Source: Asterias rubens (lineage: Eukaryota > Echinodermata > Asteroidea > Forcipulatida > Asteriidae). Taken from it: a stretch of DNA of 64,000 nucleotides. The DNA lies in NCBI RefSeq assembly GCF_902459465.1, contig NC_047070.1:8110554-8174553 (forward strand), given 5' to 3'. This document shows positions 1-10,957 of this stretch, in pieces. Within the stretch, counting starts at the first letter, position 1. Each line of letters starts with the position of its first letter. The notes under the pieces were generated by a model. The model did no database searches, was not told the origin of the DNA, and worked only from the letters and a program-made list of their open reading frames with translations. The position numbers were made by a program, and so were the translations under genes.

Positions 1-540
1 ACATTTCTATATACCATAGCACATTGTTGAAAGCACATTAACTTGAAAATGTGCGTTCTCGTTTTGGTGTAATTTTATGAAAACTTTTGAGAGCTAGTGA
101 TCACACTGTCGGCGCCATGATCATGATGCTTACCGATGTGCATGATCACAACGGAGCATGGGACGGGAGTCCAGACAACTCGTCCACTGGACAACTTGGC
201 AGTCTGATTACTTGACGGGTCAGACAGTCTGACCGGTCAGACAGTTACAACTCGACGGCTGTGTGGTACGCGCGTGGTCTCGCACTGCTAGAGAAGTCAC
301 TTTTGATCAGACTGAGAATGCAGAGTGATCATGTCAGTAACGAACGTACGTACGCAGATCAGTCATCAACCGTTGAATTGTCTTTGCACTCGATTTTCGA
401 TTGACGATTTTCATCACTGATGCGTCAGTGATTGCTTGTCAAGCTGTCGTATGCCTGATCAGTCGAGTTATCTGACCCGTCGATGTGTCAGACTGTCGAG
501 GTGTCCGCTGGATGTGTTGTCAGACATCCCATCATGAGCA
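1..540. repeat. GTCAGAC/TGATCA-rich segment, no gene seen
   Basis: No coding sequence was recognised. From about 100 to 530 the DNA is unusually rich in short self-complementary words: GTCAGAC and its complement GTCTGAC, TGATCA, and GACGGGTCAGACAGTCTGAC around 216-235. It is also richer in CpG than the AT-rich DNA that follows from about 555. Such clusters of short repeats are typical of subterminal regions of DNA transposons, but no terminal repeat could be matched inside the window. The first exon of SNRPG may lie here or further left; no convincing match to its N-terminus was found. Confidence 0.35.
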
Positions 541-707
541 CCGTCAGAATTCAGGTTTTTTTTATATAAGAAATTTACCTTCTTGAGAGACACTGAAAAT
601 GCAACGATATTCGTAACATCTGCTTCAAAAGTAGTATGGTAGTATTTATTTGAATTGTATGCAATTAAATGTATTTGTTTTCTCTACTTTTTCCCAACCT
701 TTTCCAG

Positions 708-1996
708 GTTCATGGACAAGAAGCTTTCATGTGAGTTGAGTTTTTATTTTATTTTTTCAATAAGAAGAAGCCATTATAATAAATCTTTTGGAAACTGTCC
801 CTTTCTAATTCTCTAGTCCAAAAGGTTTGCTGCATGCAGTGATTGTGCAGATTTTAGTGGTGGTCTATAAATAAATCCACTTTTTCAAAATCCACCATGG
901 GCAAGCGAATCAACACAATTATTCAAGTGCAAGCTTTAAGCCCAGTTCATACTTCCTGCGAATGCGATACGAATGTTGACGTCGCATATTCGCAACAAAT
1001 AATTCACAGTGGTTGAGTTGTGCCCAAATGTCAAGTGCCTTTAAGCATCTGTTTTATGTAAAAACTCCAAGCATCTACACCGTGCTTAAAAAAAACCAAA
1101 ATTATTTCTTTGTGTGCAGTGAAACTGAATGGAAACCGACGAGTAACGGGTATCCTGCGAGGTTTCGATCCATTTATGAACCTTGTCATGGATGAGACTG
1201 TTGAAGATGCTGCTGGTAATGTTAAACATGACATCGGTATGGTGGTGAGTAGTAACTTAAAGCCCTTTTCACGTGACAGCAATTTAGCAGGGGTCCCTTG
1301 CTAGCATGGTTGTAAAATGTAGCAATGCAAGAGAACTTGGATGGTAGAACACATATTTTCCTTTCACACAGGCACATTTTGTAACATTTAACAACCATGC
1401 TATAATCAGATTTTTTTAACCCCCACCCCCCCAAAAAAAGAACTGTTGATAAAAAAAAAAACACAAAAAATAGTTAATGGCCTGACGTTTGACCCTAGAT
1501 GAGTCTTTCTTTTAGCCTTCAAGAAAGTCTCTGCTAGGGTCGAAACGTCAGGCCATTAACTATTTTTTGCATTTATACCATCAGTCCACTTGGTAAGTAA
1601 GTTGTTTGCAACAGCTAATGTTATTTCCCCCCCAAAAAAAAACCCAAGATTGCTGAGTCTGGCTTTCAAAATCAAAGATAAATGTTTGTAACAGGCACAA
1701 AGTTCTTATTTCAATCTGATATCAACAAATTTGTGTGTCAAGAAAATCTGTTAGATTGTTATAGAAAAGTCAGAGCCTAACCCAATTGTAGGTCAGCCCC
1801 ATTCTTTGTTGATTTTTGTACTATTTTTGTAATGGGTGAAATATGCCTCATTTGAGAATTTTGTGTTAACACCATGCACAATGATGAACATAATGTACTT
1901 ATTGTTGTGTAATCATATGGACTGTCATTATATTTTGTTACACAGGTCATTCGTGGAAATAGCATAATTCTTCTTGAGGTGTTGGAAAGAATATAG
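708..1996 (+). CDS. SNRPG: SNRPG, small nuclear ribonucleoprotein G (Sm protein G), last three exons
   Basis: SNRPG is one of seven Sm proteins that form the ring around U1, U2, U4 and U5 snRNA in the nucleus. Exons: 708-730 (after a tttccag acceptor), 1120-1244 and 1946-1996 with stop TAG. Spliced, they read FMDKKLS, LKLNGNRRVTGILRGFDPF and on to VIRGNSIILLEVLERI, collinear with metazoan SmG. The Sm1 motif (FDPFMNLVMDE) and Sm2 motif (IRGNSIILLE) are both present. Junction phases agree: TCA T joins TG AAA, and GTG joins GTC. The first exon, encoding about 11 residues (MSKAHPPELKK in the human protein), was not found and is probably left of the window. The second intron holds foldback repeats (1258-1400 and 1466-1567). 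Every domain visible is intact, so the gene is probably functional. Confidence 0.95.
1258..1400. repeat. Foldback element in SNRPG intron, related to 31586-31850
   Basis: The segment starts with CCCTTTTCACGTGACAGCAA and continues TTTAGCAGGGGTCCCTTGCTAGCATGG-like sequence. It ends with the matching inverted words (ACAACCATGCTATAAT). The same terminal sequence flanks a longer copy inside a WDR1 intron (31586-31850). It appears to be a non-autonomous DNA element. Confidence 0.5.
1466..1567. repeat. Inverted repeat with TAATGGCCTGACGTTT arms
   Basis: Arms of about 30 bp (AATAGTTAATGGCCTGACGT and its reverse complement, near 1468-1498 and 1532-1565) flank a short loop. The words CTAGGGTCGAAACGTC inside resemble the ACGTTTCG motif in repeats near 35019, 47217 and 48828. 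It lies in the last SNRPG intron. Confidence 0.6.
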
Positions 1997-2307
1997 CGGT
2001 CTGACAACAGATAGCTAGGGACTCTTAAACCATCCTTTGTGATCACCTAATACTGGAGTAGTCAACCATTGCCAGTCTTCAGAGCTTTGCCCCCAGTATA
2101 AGGTGATGATACATTCCTTGGAGTATCCTCATGAGAAAACATTTTGTGAACTCGTCAGCTTGAAGTCCGGAATTGGGTCGATGATATTTTGAATCTTCTA
2201 GTCCAGCTGTAGTGTGATCACGGAGTGATTAATTACTTTGTGTGGTTGATCGGCCTATGAACATGCCTTACTCTGCGACCTACTCTGATGAACGGGTTGG
2301 ACCATTA

Positions 2308-2524
2308 GGGCCTTGTCACACAAGGCAACTTTTGCATGCAACTTGGAGGCAACCAACTGCAGTGCATGCCTCAGGACCACTTTGGTAGCACATGAGTCAA
2401 TTTTAAAACATTGTCTTATGATTCACAAAAGAAAAATGTTAACAATAAAATGGGAATGCCTTTTCTTCATGGAGATTGCCTGGAACTGGTTGCCCGTAAA
2501 TTGCCTTGTGTGACATGACCCTTA
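2308..2524. repeat. Short foldback element (MITE-like)
   Basis: The left end GGGCCTTGTCACACAAGGCA and the right end TTGCCTTGTGTGACATGACC are inverted copies, about 215 bp apart. No ORF of interest lies inside. It is a likely non-autonomous DNA transposon just downstream of SNRPG; an AATAAA word at 2444-2449 lies within it. Confidence 0.6.
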
Positions 2525-2654
2525 GACGACAACTATTCAACTTTTTTTTTCTACAATTTTAGTGTAAATATTTACAAGTGTTTTTTCTAAGTTGAAATAG
2601 TTCAATACCCTAAGCTGTTGTCCCAGCGGGATTTCATTTCTGTAATAAGCTTTC

Positions 2655-2850
2655 AATTTGGTAAAACTATCCCCAACTGCGGGGACTGGCCCAACTGTAG
2701 TTGGGACTGTTCCAACCCTAGATGTGACTGTCACAACTGTAGTTGTGACTGTCACAACTATGACTGTCCCAACTTAGAAGGACTGTCCCTACTGTAGTTG
2801 TGCCTGTCCCAACCGTAGTTGGGACTGGCCCAATTGTAGTGGGGATGGTC
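2655..2850. repeat. Minisatellite of self-complementary ~17-20 bp units (ACTGTCCCAACTGTAGTTGGG type)
   Basis: About ten imperfect units alternate CAACTGTAGTTG palindromes with GGGACTG, GTGACTG or GTCCCAACT spacers. Each unit can fold on itself. No gene is present. Confidence 0.75.
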
Positions 2851-2999
2851 ATCAGGTTTGGTTTTGACATGTTTATCCAGTTTTATTTAAAGCATGTAGA
2901 AACATGGCTGGCCATAATAAGGATCGTCGGCATATGACTGCGTGACAACATTACTTATTTCATGCAATGTAAACTCGTCCAAATCAAACCTGGAAAGCA

Positions 3000-3232
3000 G
3001 GGCCCAATTTCATGGCTTTGCTTACCGCCGACTTCTGAGCTTTCGATCACCATTCTCCGCTTGCGTGCAAGCGATGAATTTCTGCGCTAGCTGTGTAAGC
3101 GTAGAATGCCTAGTAACGTGGAGTACGCAAGCGCAGAAGCCAAAATTCCTTGCTAACCCGTGAAATACGCTCTCCGTAAGCACGGAATTCCCTGCTTGTG
3201 CTTACGGTAAGCAGAGCCATGAATTTGGGCCC
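3000..3232. repeat. Foldback element, GGGCCCAATTTCATGGCT family
   Basis: It begins GGGCCCAATTTCATGGCTTT and ends with the inverse (AGCAGAGCCATGAATTTGGG). Related pieces occur near 28317-28425 and 36850-37240. A larger sister family (GGGCCCAATTTCATAGAGCT) occurs across the window. It is a non-autonomous element of about 230 bp. Confidence 0.7.
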
Positions 3233-3239
3233 AGTTATG

Positions 3240-5200
3240 TTGAGGAAGTAAAATTAACTTGACTTAAAACAAGAGTATCATGTTGTGTCAATAGTTATAC
3301 TATTACTTTGTACCTTGGCTACTCTGAATACATTGTGTCATAAGATCAGGGATTAGACAGTTTGTAGTCAAGATGCTTTTTTTTCTTTTCTTCTCAACAT
3401 TGAATAAGTCGGGCTTTTGGTTCAAGTTTCTAGCACTTACAATACTGTTCCCAAAAGCTCATTGGAATCTATAACTCCAGGGGTGATTGAAAGGTGCAAC
3501 ATTCATAATTTAATGTACCTCCTAAGATCTGGCACCCTGTTATAGACTACTTCGTCAGCAATGACACTCGCTCATTTCTGTAATATACTATGTATTGAAT
3601 TTAAAAAGCGGTATTCTCAAAACCAGGCAACTTTAATGAAAGGAAAAACATGGTGGACAGTTACAGTTAATTGGAGTTTATGATCATTGGGAATACAAAC
3701 TTCTGATAGCGCCCTTGTTTGAATCATCCTCCTTCAGCCCATTTAATTTTCAATATAGGGGACAGAATCTTCGGCGGACAGATTTCCCTGAGAGACCGGC
3801 TTTTACCAGTCTGTCAACTATTTATGTTGATAATTTTGTTTGTATAAAACTGTCAAGTAAACAAATCTCTTGGCGAAACCTTGGCATAACCAACCTGATG
3901 CACTGCAGTCCCTGTAGGTCAATCGTTGTTGAAGTTTTTTAATGTATTTTGAAAGAAAGACAATGCTTAAAATCTTTGTACGTTAAAAAGGATTTCGTAA
4001 TAAAAATGGTTTTACATAACAAATTTTAAAAGCTGTTTCTGAGTTTGTTTGATTGTTATTTATATTTTAGTGTTATTTAATTGACCAAAACAACGCAAAA
4101 TGTACAATAAATAAATCTATGCACCATAATAGGTGAAAGAACATTACAGAATTGGTTTTTGCTAACAAAACAGTTGCTGGCAGTGTAGTAATCCACCATA
4201 TACAAACCTGTAGAGATAGGTCGGCCATCTGGGTCACAAGAAATTTTGCATGACATCGAAGAAAAAGCTCACTGAGCAATTAACTCCAAACATGATATTA
4301 GTTTTAGTTATTTTTCATCAAATAGTATGACATTTCAGGCAGAAATATTTCATGGGATGTTTTCTACTATTGTCATCGCTAGACCGTGTAAGTTTATGTG
4401 AATCTGTGATCTTGGACAAGTTTTTTTCTTACAAATTCTGTAATGTTCCCTAAAACGAGAAATCAAACAAAGAAAAATACAAAGTGAACAGAAACACCAC
4501 GAATCTAAACATATTAAAAATTTACTTCCGGTTTTTTTTGTGGGTAACAAAAGTGAATTAGAAAGATTTTTGGAGTGCTGTCTTCACCTTGTAGTTGTCC
4601 CCTCAGTTCACATACATGTACATGTACAATTATTGTTTAAGGTTGTTCAATGCGCAGATTTTGTCCTGTTTGAATCTCTCAATTATTGATAAGAACACAT
4701 TGGAAATCTGAATAAATCAAATAAAGAATTTGGTGTATCCAATAGCCACCCTCTGCCCTAAAATGAACCATAGATTACTAGTTTTGTACAATAAATAAAT
4801 TGTTGGTTAAACAATAGTAGAGGGCGCTGTTTATATTCATAGACCTTATTGCAGATAGCAAAAATCCGATGTCCCGCAAAGGATTGTGGGAAATATTTTG
4901 CACCTCCAGTTATACAGTCGTCACGTAACGTGTTCTACAAAGTTTTTTTGTAAACAATAAGTTTGTAAACATTGACATTGTTTGTGGTGGACGGTCATGC
5001 TTCTGTGGCGGAAGACAGTTTCACCCACGAATGGGTGTACCTACATGCTTTATTTAGCCAAGTCAGATGTGTAATATTAATATAAAAAACTACGACAAGA
5101 ACGAGGGACTGTACATGTATGTACATACGTAGGTAGGTCCATGCATGTTCTTTTGACTTTGATTGAACACAAAATAGTTTAATAAAATATCAATAAAGCT
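3240..5200. other. AT-rich intergenic DNA without recognised features
   Basis: Short ORFs only, with no recognisable protein and no exon supported by homology and splice sites. Several ATTTATTTATT-like runs and isolated repeat fragments are present. Confidence 0.5.
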
Positions 5201-5201
5201 T

Positions 5202-5425
5202 GTTTATGATTTAATCATGACCGGATCATGATTAAATCATCAAGCATGTCAAACCCAACAAGCTGTAGGCTACAATTTGAGTAGTGTATTGGCTAGATTT
5301 ATGTGTGATTTGTGGTAGAAACTAAAAAAGAAACATACATAGGCCTATTCAATTATATATTCCTCAACATTTTTTAGAGATGACAGATATTGATATTATA
5401 TTCAGAATATAATATCAATATTCTG
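5202..5425. repeat. Two short palindromes
   Basis: TGATTTAATCATGA, a five-base centre (CCGGA) and TCATGATTAAATCA lie near 5206-5241. ATATTGATATTATATTC, one base and GAATATAATATCAATAT lie near 5389-5423. Both have perfect arms of 14 to 17 bp. Confidence 0.75.
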
Positions 5426-5429
5426 GTAA

Positions 5430-7165
5430 TGATACTGCTCATTAATTAGCTCATAGTCATATTAGTCATAACTGACTTTCAGGGGAGATTTTTTGGTTAT
5501 GATTTACAAGGCAAAAGATCATTCATAAATGCCTCAATCAGTTTCGCTATCTGCATTCCTGTTGTGGTGGAGAGCGCTTCACGTGGGGTCAGGGTGTTTA
5601 AAGTTAACGAGTGATAAAGACCAGCTGGAGCTGTTTATAACCGGTTGTTTTGGATATGTTTAGATGCATAATATGTGCTGGTCTTGGTGCTAGATGTTTC
5701 ACCGATACGGGTGATGTTTGTGAGTTGGCCGCGCTGGGTGTGAAAGCAAAACAAGAAACGTCTTGCACCAAGACTAACTACGCACACACCACACAATGCA
5801 TCCGAAAACTGTCTCAGTCATTAAAATGCAACACATGTCAGGTCATCAAATAAGATACGTAAAAGAGGAAACAAGGGCTGAACGACCACGACCCTGCCTG
5901 TTTTAAACGCCTTTTTAAGAACTTGTAACCACTCATTTATTCCCTTAGTTTTTGTCTGCTTTATCTTTCAGATAATTACTTGTGCATCAACATGCTTCGT
6001 GACAGGACTCATATTGGAAGCAGTTATTCTCCCAGTTCTGTGTTCACTGCAAAGATGTGATCTGTACTGTTGTTTTGTGGACTCGACCAACCACATCCTA
6101 CTTCTTTTGCTGCAGGAGAGCTCATTGACCATGTTCTGAATTGACTAAAGGCTGTGTGTGTGTATGTGTGTCTTCATGCTCTTGAGGCCATTTTTGACTG
6201 ATGACACGTAAATTGGCGATGAAAAGATAAATGTTAATTGCAGAGTGAACTGTGACGCAAGCGAAGGTATCGCAAATGCTTCTTAATATGCCTGTGCGTG
6301 GCGTCCTGCGGTTGTAGGCTACAATTCTCAGAGAAAGTAGAATAATACAATACAATACAAACAATAACACTGTCCAAACGTCCATTTCCACTGTCTTGAA
6401 GAGTTTAAAGCTTCATTTATTCTGGTTACTTAAATCATACAATAATACTTCATAATGCAAAGATTTAAATAATACCAAGGGTTGCAATTGCAAAGATCTA
6501 GAGGGTTGTAGTTAACCGCCTCAGTACAGTCAACATGAACAATACCTGAGGCAAACAAGGGTAGATAATAATTGAGTGAAGTAAACTGCAATGTGTGCTA
6601 TGTTACTGGAGTGTTAAAAACAGTACAGGAGATCTTGTTAATGTCATAATGTATTCCCTAATTTTGAACGATATATTGTGTATTTTGAATGTCTTTTTAA
6701 GCACGAGATCCAAGGCAATATCTATTGTAATCTGTACATGTATTGAGAATGTTCTCCTTTTTGGATTACTTTTGGCTCTTCCTCAAAGTTCTCAAATGTC
6801 AGAATTTTTTTCCCCACATGACAAGGTAGACTGGACTTCACTCAGACTCGACTGCACCTCAATAATTCTGTGTTAGCGAATGCATTTATATATCTTATCT
6901 ATCACTTTTTCTATAATTTTTAATTGTTAATGACTAATGTTTTATCTTTAAATTATTCTAATATACATCATAACTCTTGATGTCACTTTTTGTAAACTTA
7001 ATAATTGTTACCGGACTTGTTGTTTGGTATTTTTGAATAAAACCAAAAGGAAACAAAAATAATGTGATTTTTGGAGAAGTTTCCTTCTCTATAAAAGTAA
7101 ATTCATTGCCATACTTTTTCAATTTTAAAATGTTAATTGTCACAATTCAATATTTGTATCAATTG
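5430..7165. other. Intergenic DNA without recognised gene
   Basis: Short ORFs at 5650-5853, 6122-6391 and 6595-6876 have no recognisable domains or supported splice structure. A short TG-rich run lies near 6153-6175. The upstream catalytic-cysteine exon expected for the USP gene to the right was not found here. Confidence 0.45.
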
Positions 7166-7169
7166 TTTT

Positions 7170-7216
7170 AAACTTTTCCATATTTCAGTATTTCTAACCC
7201 TATCGGGTCGATCCAG
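7170..7216 (+). pseudogene. Truncated copy of the start of the USP exon at 7460
   Basis: The sequence here (polypyrimidine tract, TTTCAG acceptor, then TCTAACCCTATCGGGTCGAT CCAG) matches the intron end and first ~28 exon bases at 7445-7487 with few differences. It then breaks off at a foldback element (7230-7337). It is a partial exon duplication with its own acceptor site; the copy cannot encode the rest of the exon. Confidence 0.7.
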
Positions 7217-7229
7217 GTTGAGGTATAAT

Positions 7230-7337
7230 GCCGTGTCCAAATTGGCGACTTTGGCTACAGCTACGGCTAGATCAGCGCGTCTGTCAGTGTTGAAGAATGG
7301 CCGTAGCTGTAGCCGAAGTCGCCAATTCGAACACGGC
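7230..7337. mobile_element. GGCCGTGT foldback MITE, copy 1
   Basis: The terminal sequence GCCGTGTCCAAATTGGCGAC pairs with the right end GTCGCCAATTCGAACACGGC. The inner arms (GGCTACAGCTACGGCTAG and CCGTAGCTGTAGCC) also pair. A second copy lies at 31372-31499. It sits between the duplicated and the intact start of the USP exon. Confidence 0.8.
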
Positions 7338-7459
7338 CTAACTTAGAGAGGTTTGCGGTGACAACATGTGAATATCTCTATGTGACTAGTGTTGGTTCCG
7401 AAAAGAACCGGTGGTTAGGGACTCCTATTAACGATTGTTATAATTTGTCCATGTTTCAG

Positions 7460-8973
7460 TCATTCTAACCCGATCGGGTCGATCCAGAAGGCGCTGGAGC
7501 AGTTCTTCAGAGAGGAGGGTATAGAGTATGCCTGCGGAGAATGTGACTGCAAGCAGGCTATAGTCGCGCATAAGTTCACTAAGCTACCAAGGTAATAGAA
7601 GTTTTTGTTGGGATGTGTTTTTTGTGATGCTGATTGGAAGCTGTTTGTTGCTTTTTTCTTAGCAACTAGGCAGTGCATTCAGCTGAACTTTTACATGTGA
7701 CTTATAATGTATATTTCTTTATAATTTTGCCTATAAATCAGCATTTAATGGACAAAACCCAATATGAGTGCCAGTGTCTTTAAAGATTGATAATATTGAA
7801 GAATTATTTATTTTTGTCATTTACAAAATATTGTTTTTATATTGGGTTATAGTAGCCCTATTTTGTACCTAGATTGAGGATTTATGTATATATATGTCTT
7901 GCCTTTTTAAATACCTTTGTTCATTGGTGTTTGTGCATGTTTTTTCATGCCCTGATGTCCATCTGTGTACTGTTTTTTTTTCACCAACTGTTACCACTGT
8001 GCAATTATCCTAGTATAATCCTAGGTAATCGAAGTAACAGAACAGCAAACCCTGTTTTTTTTACCTTCATTTTCCTCCTTGCTGAGAATTTCATGTTGTC
8101 AATAGTAATGATAAATTGGTATAAGAGTTGTCTTCAGAAAACCTTTTTCAATTTATCATCAATTGCAAAGCTTTTGATGGCAAATTGGTCCAATGGTGCT
8201 CAATCAAAGGTAGTGCTGTCTTTCATTTTCACTTTTTTTTTCTAAAGAATTGATAAATTTGTCTTCGTAAACCTGTTTAAATTCATCATTGTCACTTACA
8301 AAGCTTTCGAATGCAAATTGGTCCAATGGTTTTCAATCAGACATGTTATGTCTTTCATTCTCGCCTTTCCAAAAACCGCAACCTTACAAGCGGACACTGA
8401 AGATCGCAAGAACTATGTCTCGAGTCATTCTTAATTTCTGTAACCGTTATAAATTATAAGTGGTGACTGATTGTTTTCCAATAAATCGCAGAGCAAACCA
8501 ATCAGCTTACAGAAAACATTTTCCCAACATGTATTCTCCTGTCCTTGTTTGATTATTTGATCATTCATCACCTCTGTCCGACCTGTCAAACCAAATGAGT
8601 TTTCTGGACTTGATAGTGGGGCAATTTATCTTGTTCTTTCAGGGTAATTATCATTCATCTTAAGCGCTACAAATTTGACGCCTGACGCCTTCCAGTACTC
8701 CAAGCTCCGTCGCCGCATCCTCATACCCAGGTACTTGTCCGTCCACTACCACTGCACCAAGGAAACCCAGAGTCCAACCTCTCTCCCAAAGTCATTAGTC
8801 AACGGGACGTCATCTCCAAGGCCACAACAACTCAATGCCGAGAGAACTCAAAGGTTGTCCCTCACAGCCCCGTCGACGAGGGAATCTAATTGGTCTGCAA
8901 GGAGCGAGTCGTTTAAGCCCTCGCGCTTCAGTTTTGCGCCCTCAAGGAAGAGGCTGAACTATGACGACAACAG
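7460..8973 (+). CDS. USP37: USP37-like ubiquitin carboxyl-terminal hydrolase, two internal exons, second one frameshifted
   Basis: USP37-type enzymes are cysteine proteases that remove ubiquitin from proteins. Exon 7460-7591 encodes FFREEGIEYACGECDCKQAI followed by VAHKFTKLPR, the Zn-ribbon-like CxxC part of the finger region. Exon 8643-8973 continues VIIIHLKRYKFDA, then, one frame over, FQYSKLRRRILIPRYLSVHY and a Ser/Arg-rich tail. The junction AG|G joins LPR to VIIIHLKRY, a USP signature. A perfect 7-bp tandem duplication (GACGCCT, 8677-8683 and 8684-8690) puts a TGA after KFDA; with one unit the frame runs through as expected for the family. The catalytic Cys box and the His box (SGHY) were not found nearby. 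This may be an assembly error, a broken allele or a decayed fragment. USP26 and USP29 relatives cannot be excluded, but USP37 is the ancestral member. Confidence 0.7.
8120..8370. repeat. Diverged direct duplication of ~130 bp in the USP intron
   Basis: The block with TTGTCTTCAGAAAACCTTTT and later GCAAATTGGTCCAATGGT (8125-8245) recurs as TTGTCTTCGTAAACCTGTTT and GCAAATTGGTCCAATGGT (8260-8370). It is an old, diverged tandem copy. Confidence 0.65.
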
Positions 8974-9234
8974 GTACTTAAATATTTTCTCATCATCGAT
9001 GTGATTTCATGTCACTCAATAACTATTTATCTACCAGCCTAATCAAGTCAATGAGGTTAGGTTGGGTTTTTGTTTTTGGTGTTGCCATGCAAAGTTCAGA
9101 ATGTAACTTTTGCACTGACCGTATGCGAAGCGTGATACATTGACACTCACAATACTCAGAGTGCAATATGAAAACTGTGATTGGGTTATCGCCTGATATC
9201 ACACTCTGGTTTGATTGGATTATTAGTGCATACT

Positions 9235-9545
9235 GGAAGGTAATATAGTAGAAACAATAATACATGGCACCCTGAACTAAGATATTGACAAAATGGAGAG
9301 CCCGCCAACACAGGGTTAGCAGGCCTGCTTTGTTTGTGAAAGGGCACCGGCACCAAGGCATTTTTCCCTTGGTAATGGTGCACCTTATGTGGAAATTGTA
9401 AATTACTGGAGCATTTCAAAGGCAATGACCAGAGGGGCAATCGCCCTCGTTACCTTTCGTGAAGTATAAGGCCTTGAGTGCTAGCACGTTAATTTGGAGT
9501 TCGTTGGTTCAAATCCTGCTCCCGGAATCATTAAAAAATTTACCT
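9235..9545. repeat. Composite of repeat fragments with a tRNA-like box
   Basis: Fragments of the family with AAGGGCACCGGCACCAAGGCA and GGCAATGACC (related to 11915-12055, 27540-27640 and 36930-37110) are followed at 9478-9535 by a tRNA-derived piece. That piece contains TAGCACGTTAATTTGGAGTT and the B-box-like GGTTCAAATCC. Confidence 0.5.
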
Positions 9546-9784
9546 GATCGGTTTCCCTTGTGGTTTATTATTTGATATTATACATGTACATTACAAGACT
9601 TAAAATTGTGGTTTTAATTGATCGTTGTTCATATTGTATACTTTTGTTTGAATATTGTTGAACGTTGATAAGGCATTAATTTATGTAAAACGCCTGTCAC
9701 ATGTCATTTGATTTCTTGTTTATGAAATGTTTCTTATTTTGGTTTGTAAATTTATAAACATATTTTTCCCTCAATACTATTTAA

Positions 9785-10115
9785 ATGGATGCTTTTATCT
9801 GTCACCCTCATATTGAAATATGCTTTTTTCATTCATTGTTTTCTTCCAGGTTATTTTGTTAAAATTCAAAACCCATTGCAGACTTCTAAGTTTTGTGTGT
9901 TTTTATCTGTCACCCTCATATTGAAACATGTATGCCTTTTTTCATTCATTGTTATCTTCCAGATGATTTTTTGTAATTCAAAACCCATTGCAGACTAAGT
10001 TTTGTTTGTTTTTATCTGTCACTCTCATATTGAAACATGTATGCATTTTTCATTCATTGTTATCTTCCAGATGATTTTTATAATTCAAAACCCATTGCAG
10101 ACTTCTTATATGTTT
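9785..10115. repeat. Tandem repeat, three copies of a ~111-bp unit
   Basis: Each unit starts TTTTATCTGTCACCCTCATA and ends with AAAACCCATTGCAGACT. Copies start near 9791, 9901 and 10011, and differ by small indels. Each contains TCTTCCAG, which looks like a splice acceptor, but no coding sequence follows. Confidence 0.85.
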
Positions 10116-10337
10116 AAGTTTTGTCCTTTCAGATGACTTCCTCTTTTTGGGTTTTGATTTTCCTCCTTTATATTTCACTTTCTGTGTACAAAAGTACAGG
10201 AATATTATCTTTTCCTCTGTTTTTCTTGCCTGGTTTTCTCTTTTCCTCATTTTTGTCATGGATAGTTAATATTATATAACACCCAAGCAGATCCTTGCCA
10301 TTTGATTGGAGGATTGTCCGTCACGTGATAGCAAATA

Positions 10338-10446
10338 AAAGTACCATTGCACGCTGAGTCACTCACCGTGCTTTTTCATTCCATCCGAAAAGTACCATTG
10401 CACGCTGCCAGCGTGCAATGGTACTTTTCGGATGGAACGAAAAAGC
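10338..10446. repeat. Near-perfect 37-bp-arm hairpin
   Basis: Arms 10370-10406 and 10410-10446 are complementary with one mismatch around a 3-base loop (GCC). The words AGTACCATTGCACGCTG occur a further time at 10340-10356. It could fold as a cruciform or long hairpin. Confidence 0.9.
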
Positions 10447-10617
10447 TGAGTAAAAACATCACTGCGTGCGCGTGTCTTTGGTAACGCAGCAGGTGTTACT
10501 GCAAGAAGGCATAGTAAAATTACTAGCATTCGGCTTCTACAGTTGAAATTGTTTGTTTTGAAAGTTGTATCTTTCAATCAAAATGACAAAGATCTACTTG
10601 GATGTTATATAAAACAA

Positions 10618-10773
10618 ATAATGAATGTTTTTCATTCGTGCAATGGTGCGAATATGTTCATTCATTGAAGGCTGGAATGTTCCATTCAACTCGGCTCCGC
10701 CTCGTTGAATAGAACATTCCATCTTTCAACTCATGAACATATTCGCACCATTGCACTCATAAACATTCATTAT
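10618..10773. mobile_element. Foldback MITE with ATAATGAATG termini
   Basis: The left arm begins ATAATGAATGTTTTTCATTC and the right arm ends ATAAACATTCATTAT. Inner arms GTGCAATGGTGCGAATATGT and its complement are well matched. The centre is GC-rich (CTCGGCTCCGCCTCG), similar in design to the loop at 58320-58345. Confidence 0.8.
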
Positions 10774-10788
10774 GTGTATACTAACATG

Positions 10789-10957
10789 CCTGGGGTTGAT
10801 TTCACAAAGAGTTAGGACTCGTCTTATCTGGAGTTAGTACGAAACTCGTCCTAACTTAGGATAAATGTAAAGGTCTGCATGCTACAGTGCAGGTTTGGGA
10901 CTCGTCCTAAGTCCTAGGATTAGTCTTAAGTTAGGAAGAGTTTTGTGAAATCGACGG
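10789..10957. mobile_element. Foldback MITE, GATTTCACAAAG family, copy 1
   Basis: It starts CCTGGGGTTGATTTCACAAA and ends with GTTTTGTGAAATCGAC. The interior is rich in TTAGGACTCGTCCTAA-type palindromes. A much better conserved copy lies at 38279-38456 and another piece at 50452-50585. Confidence 0.75.
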
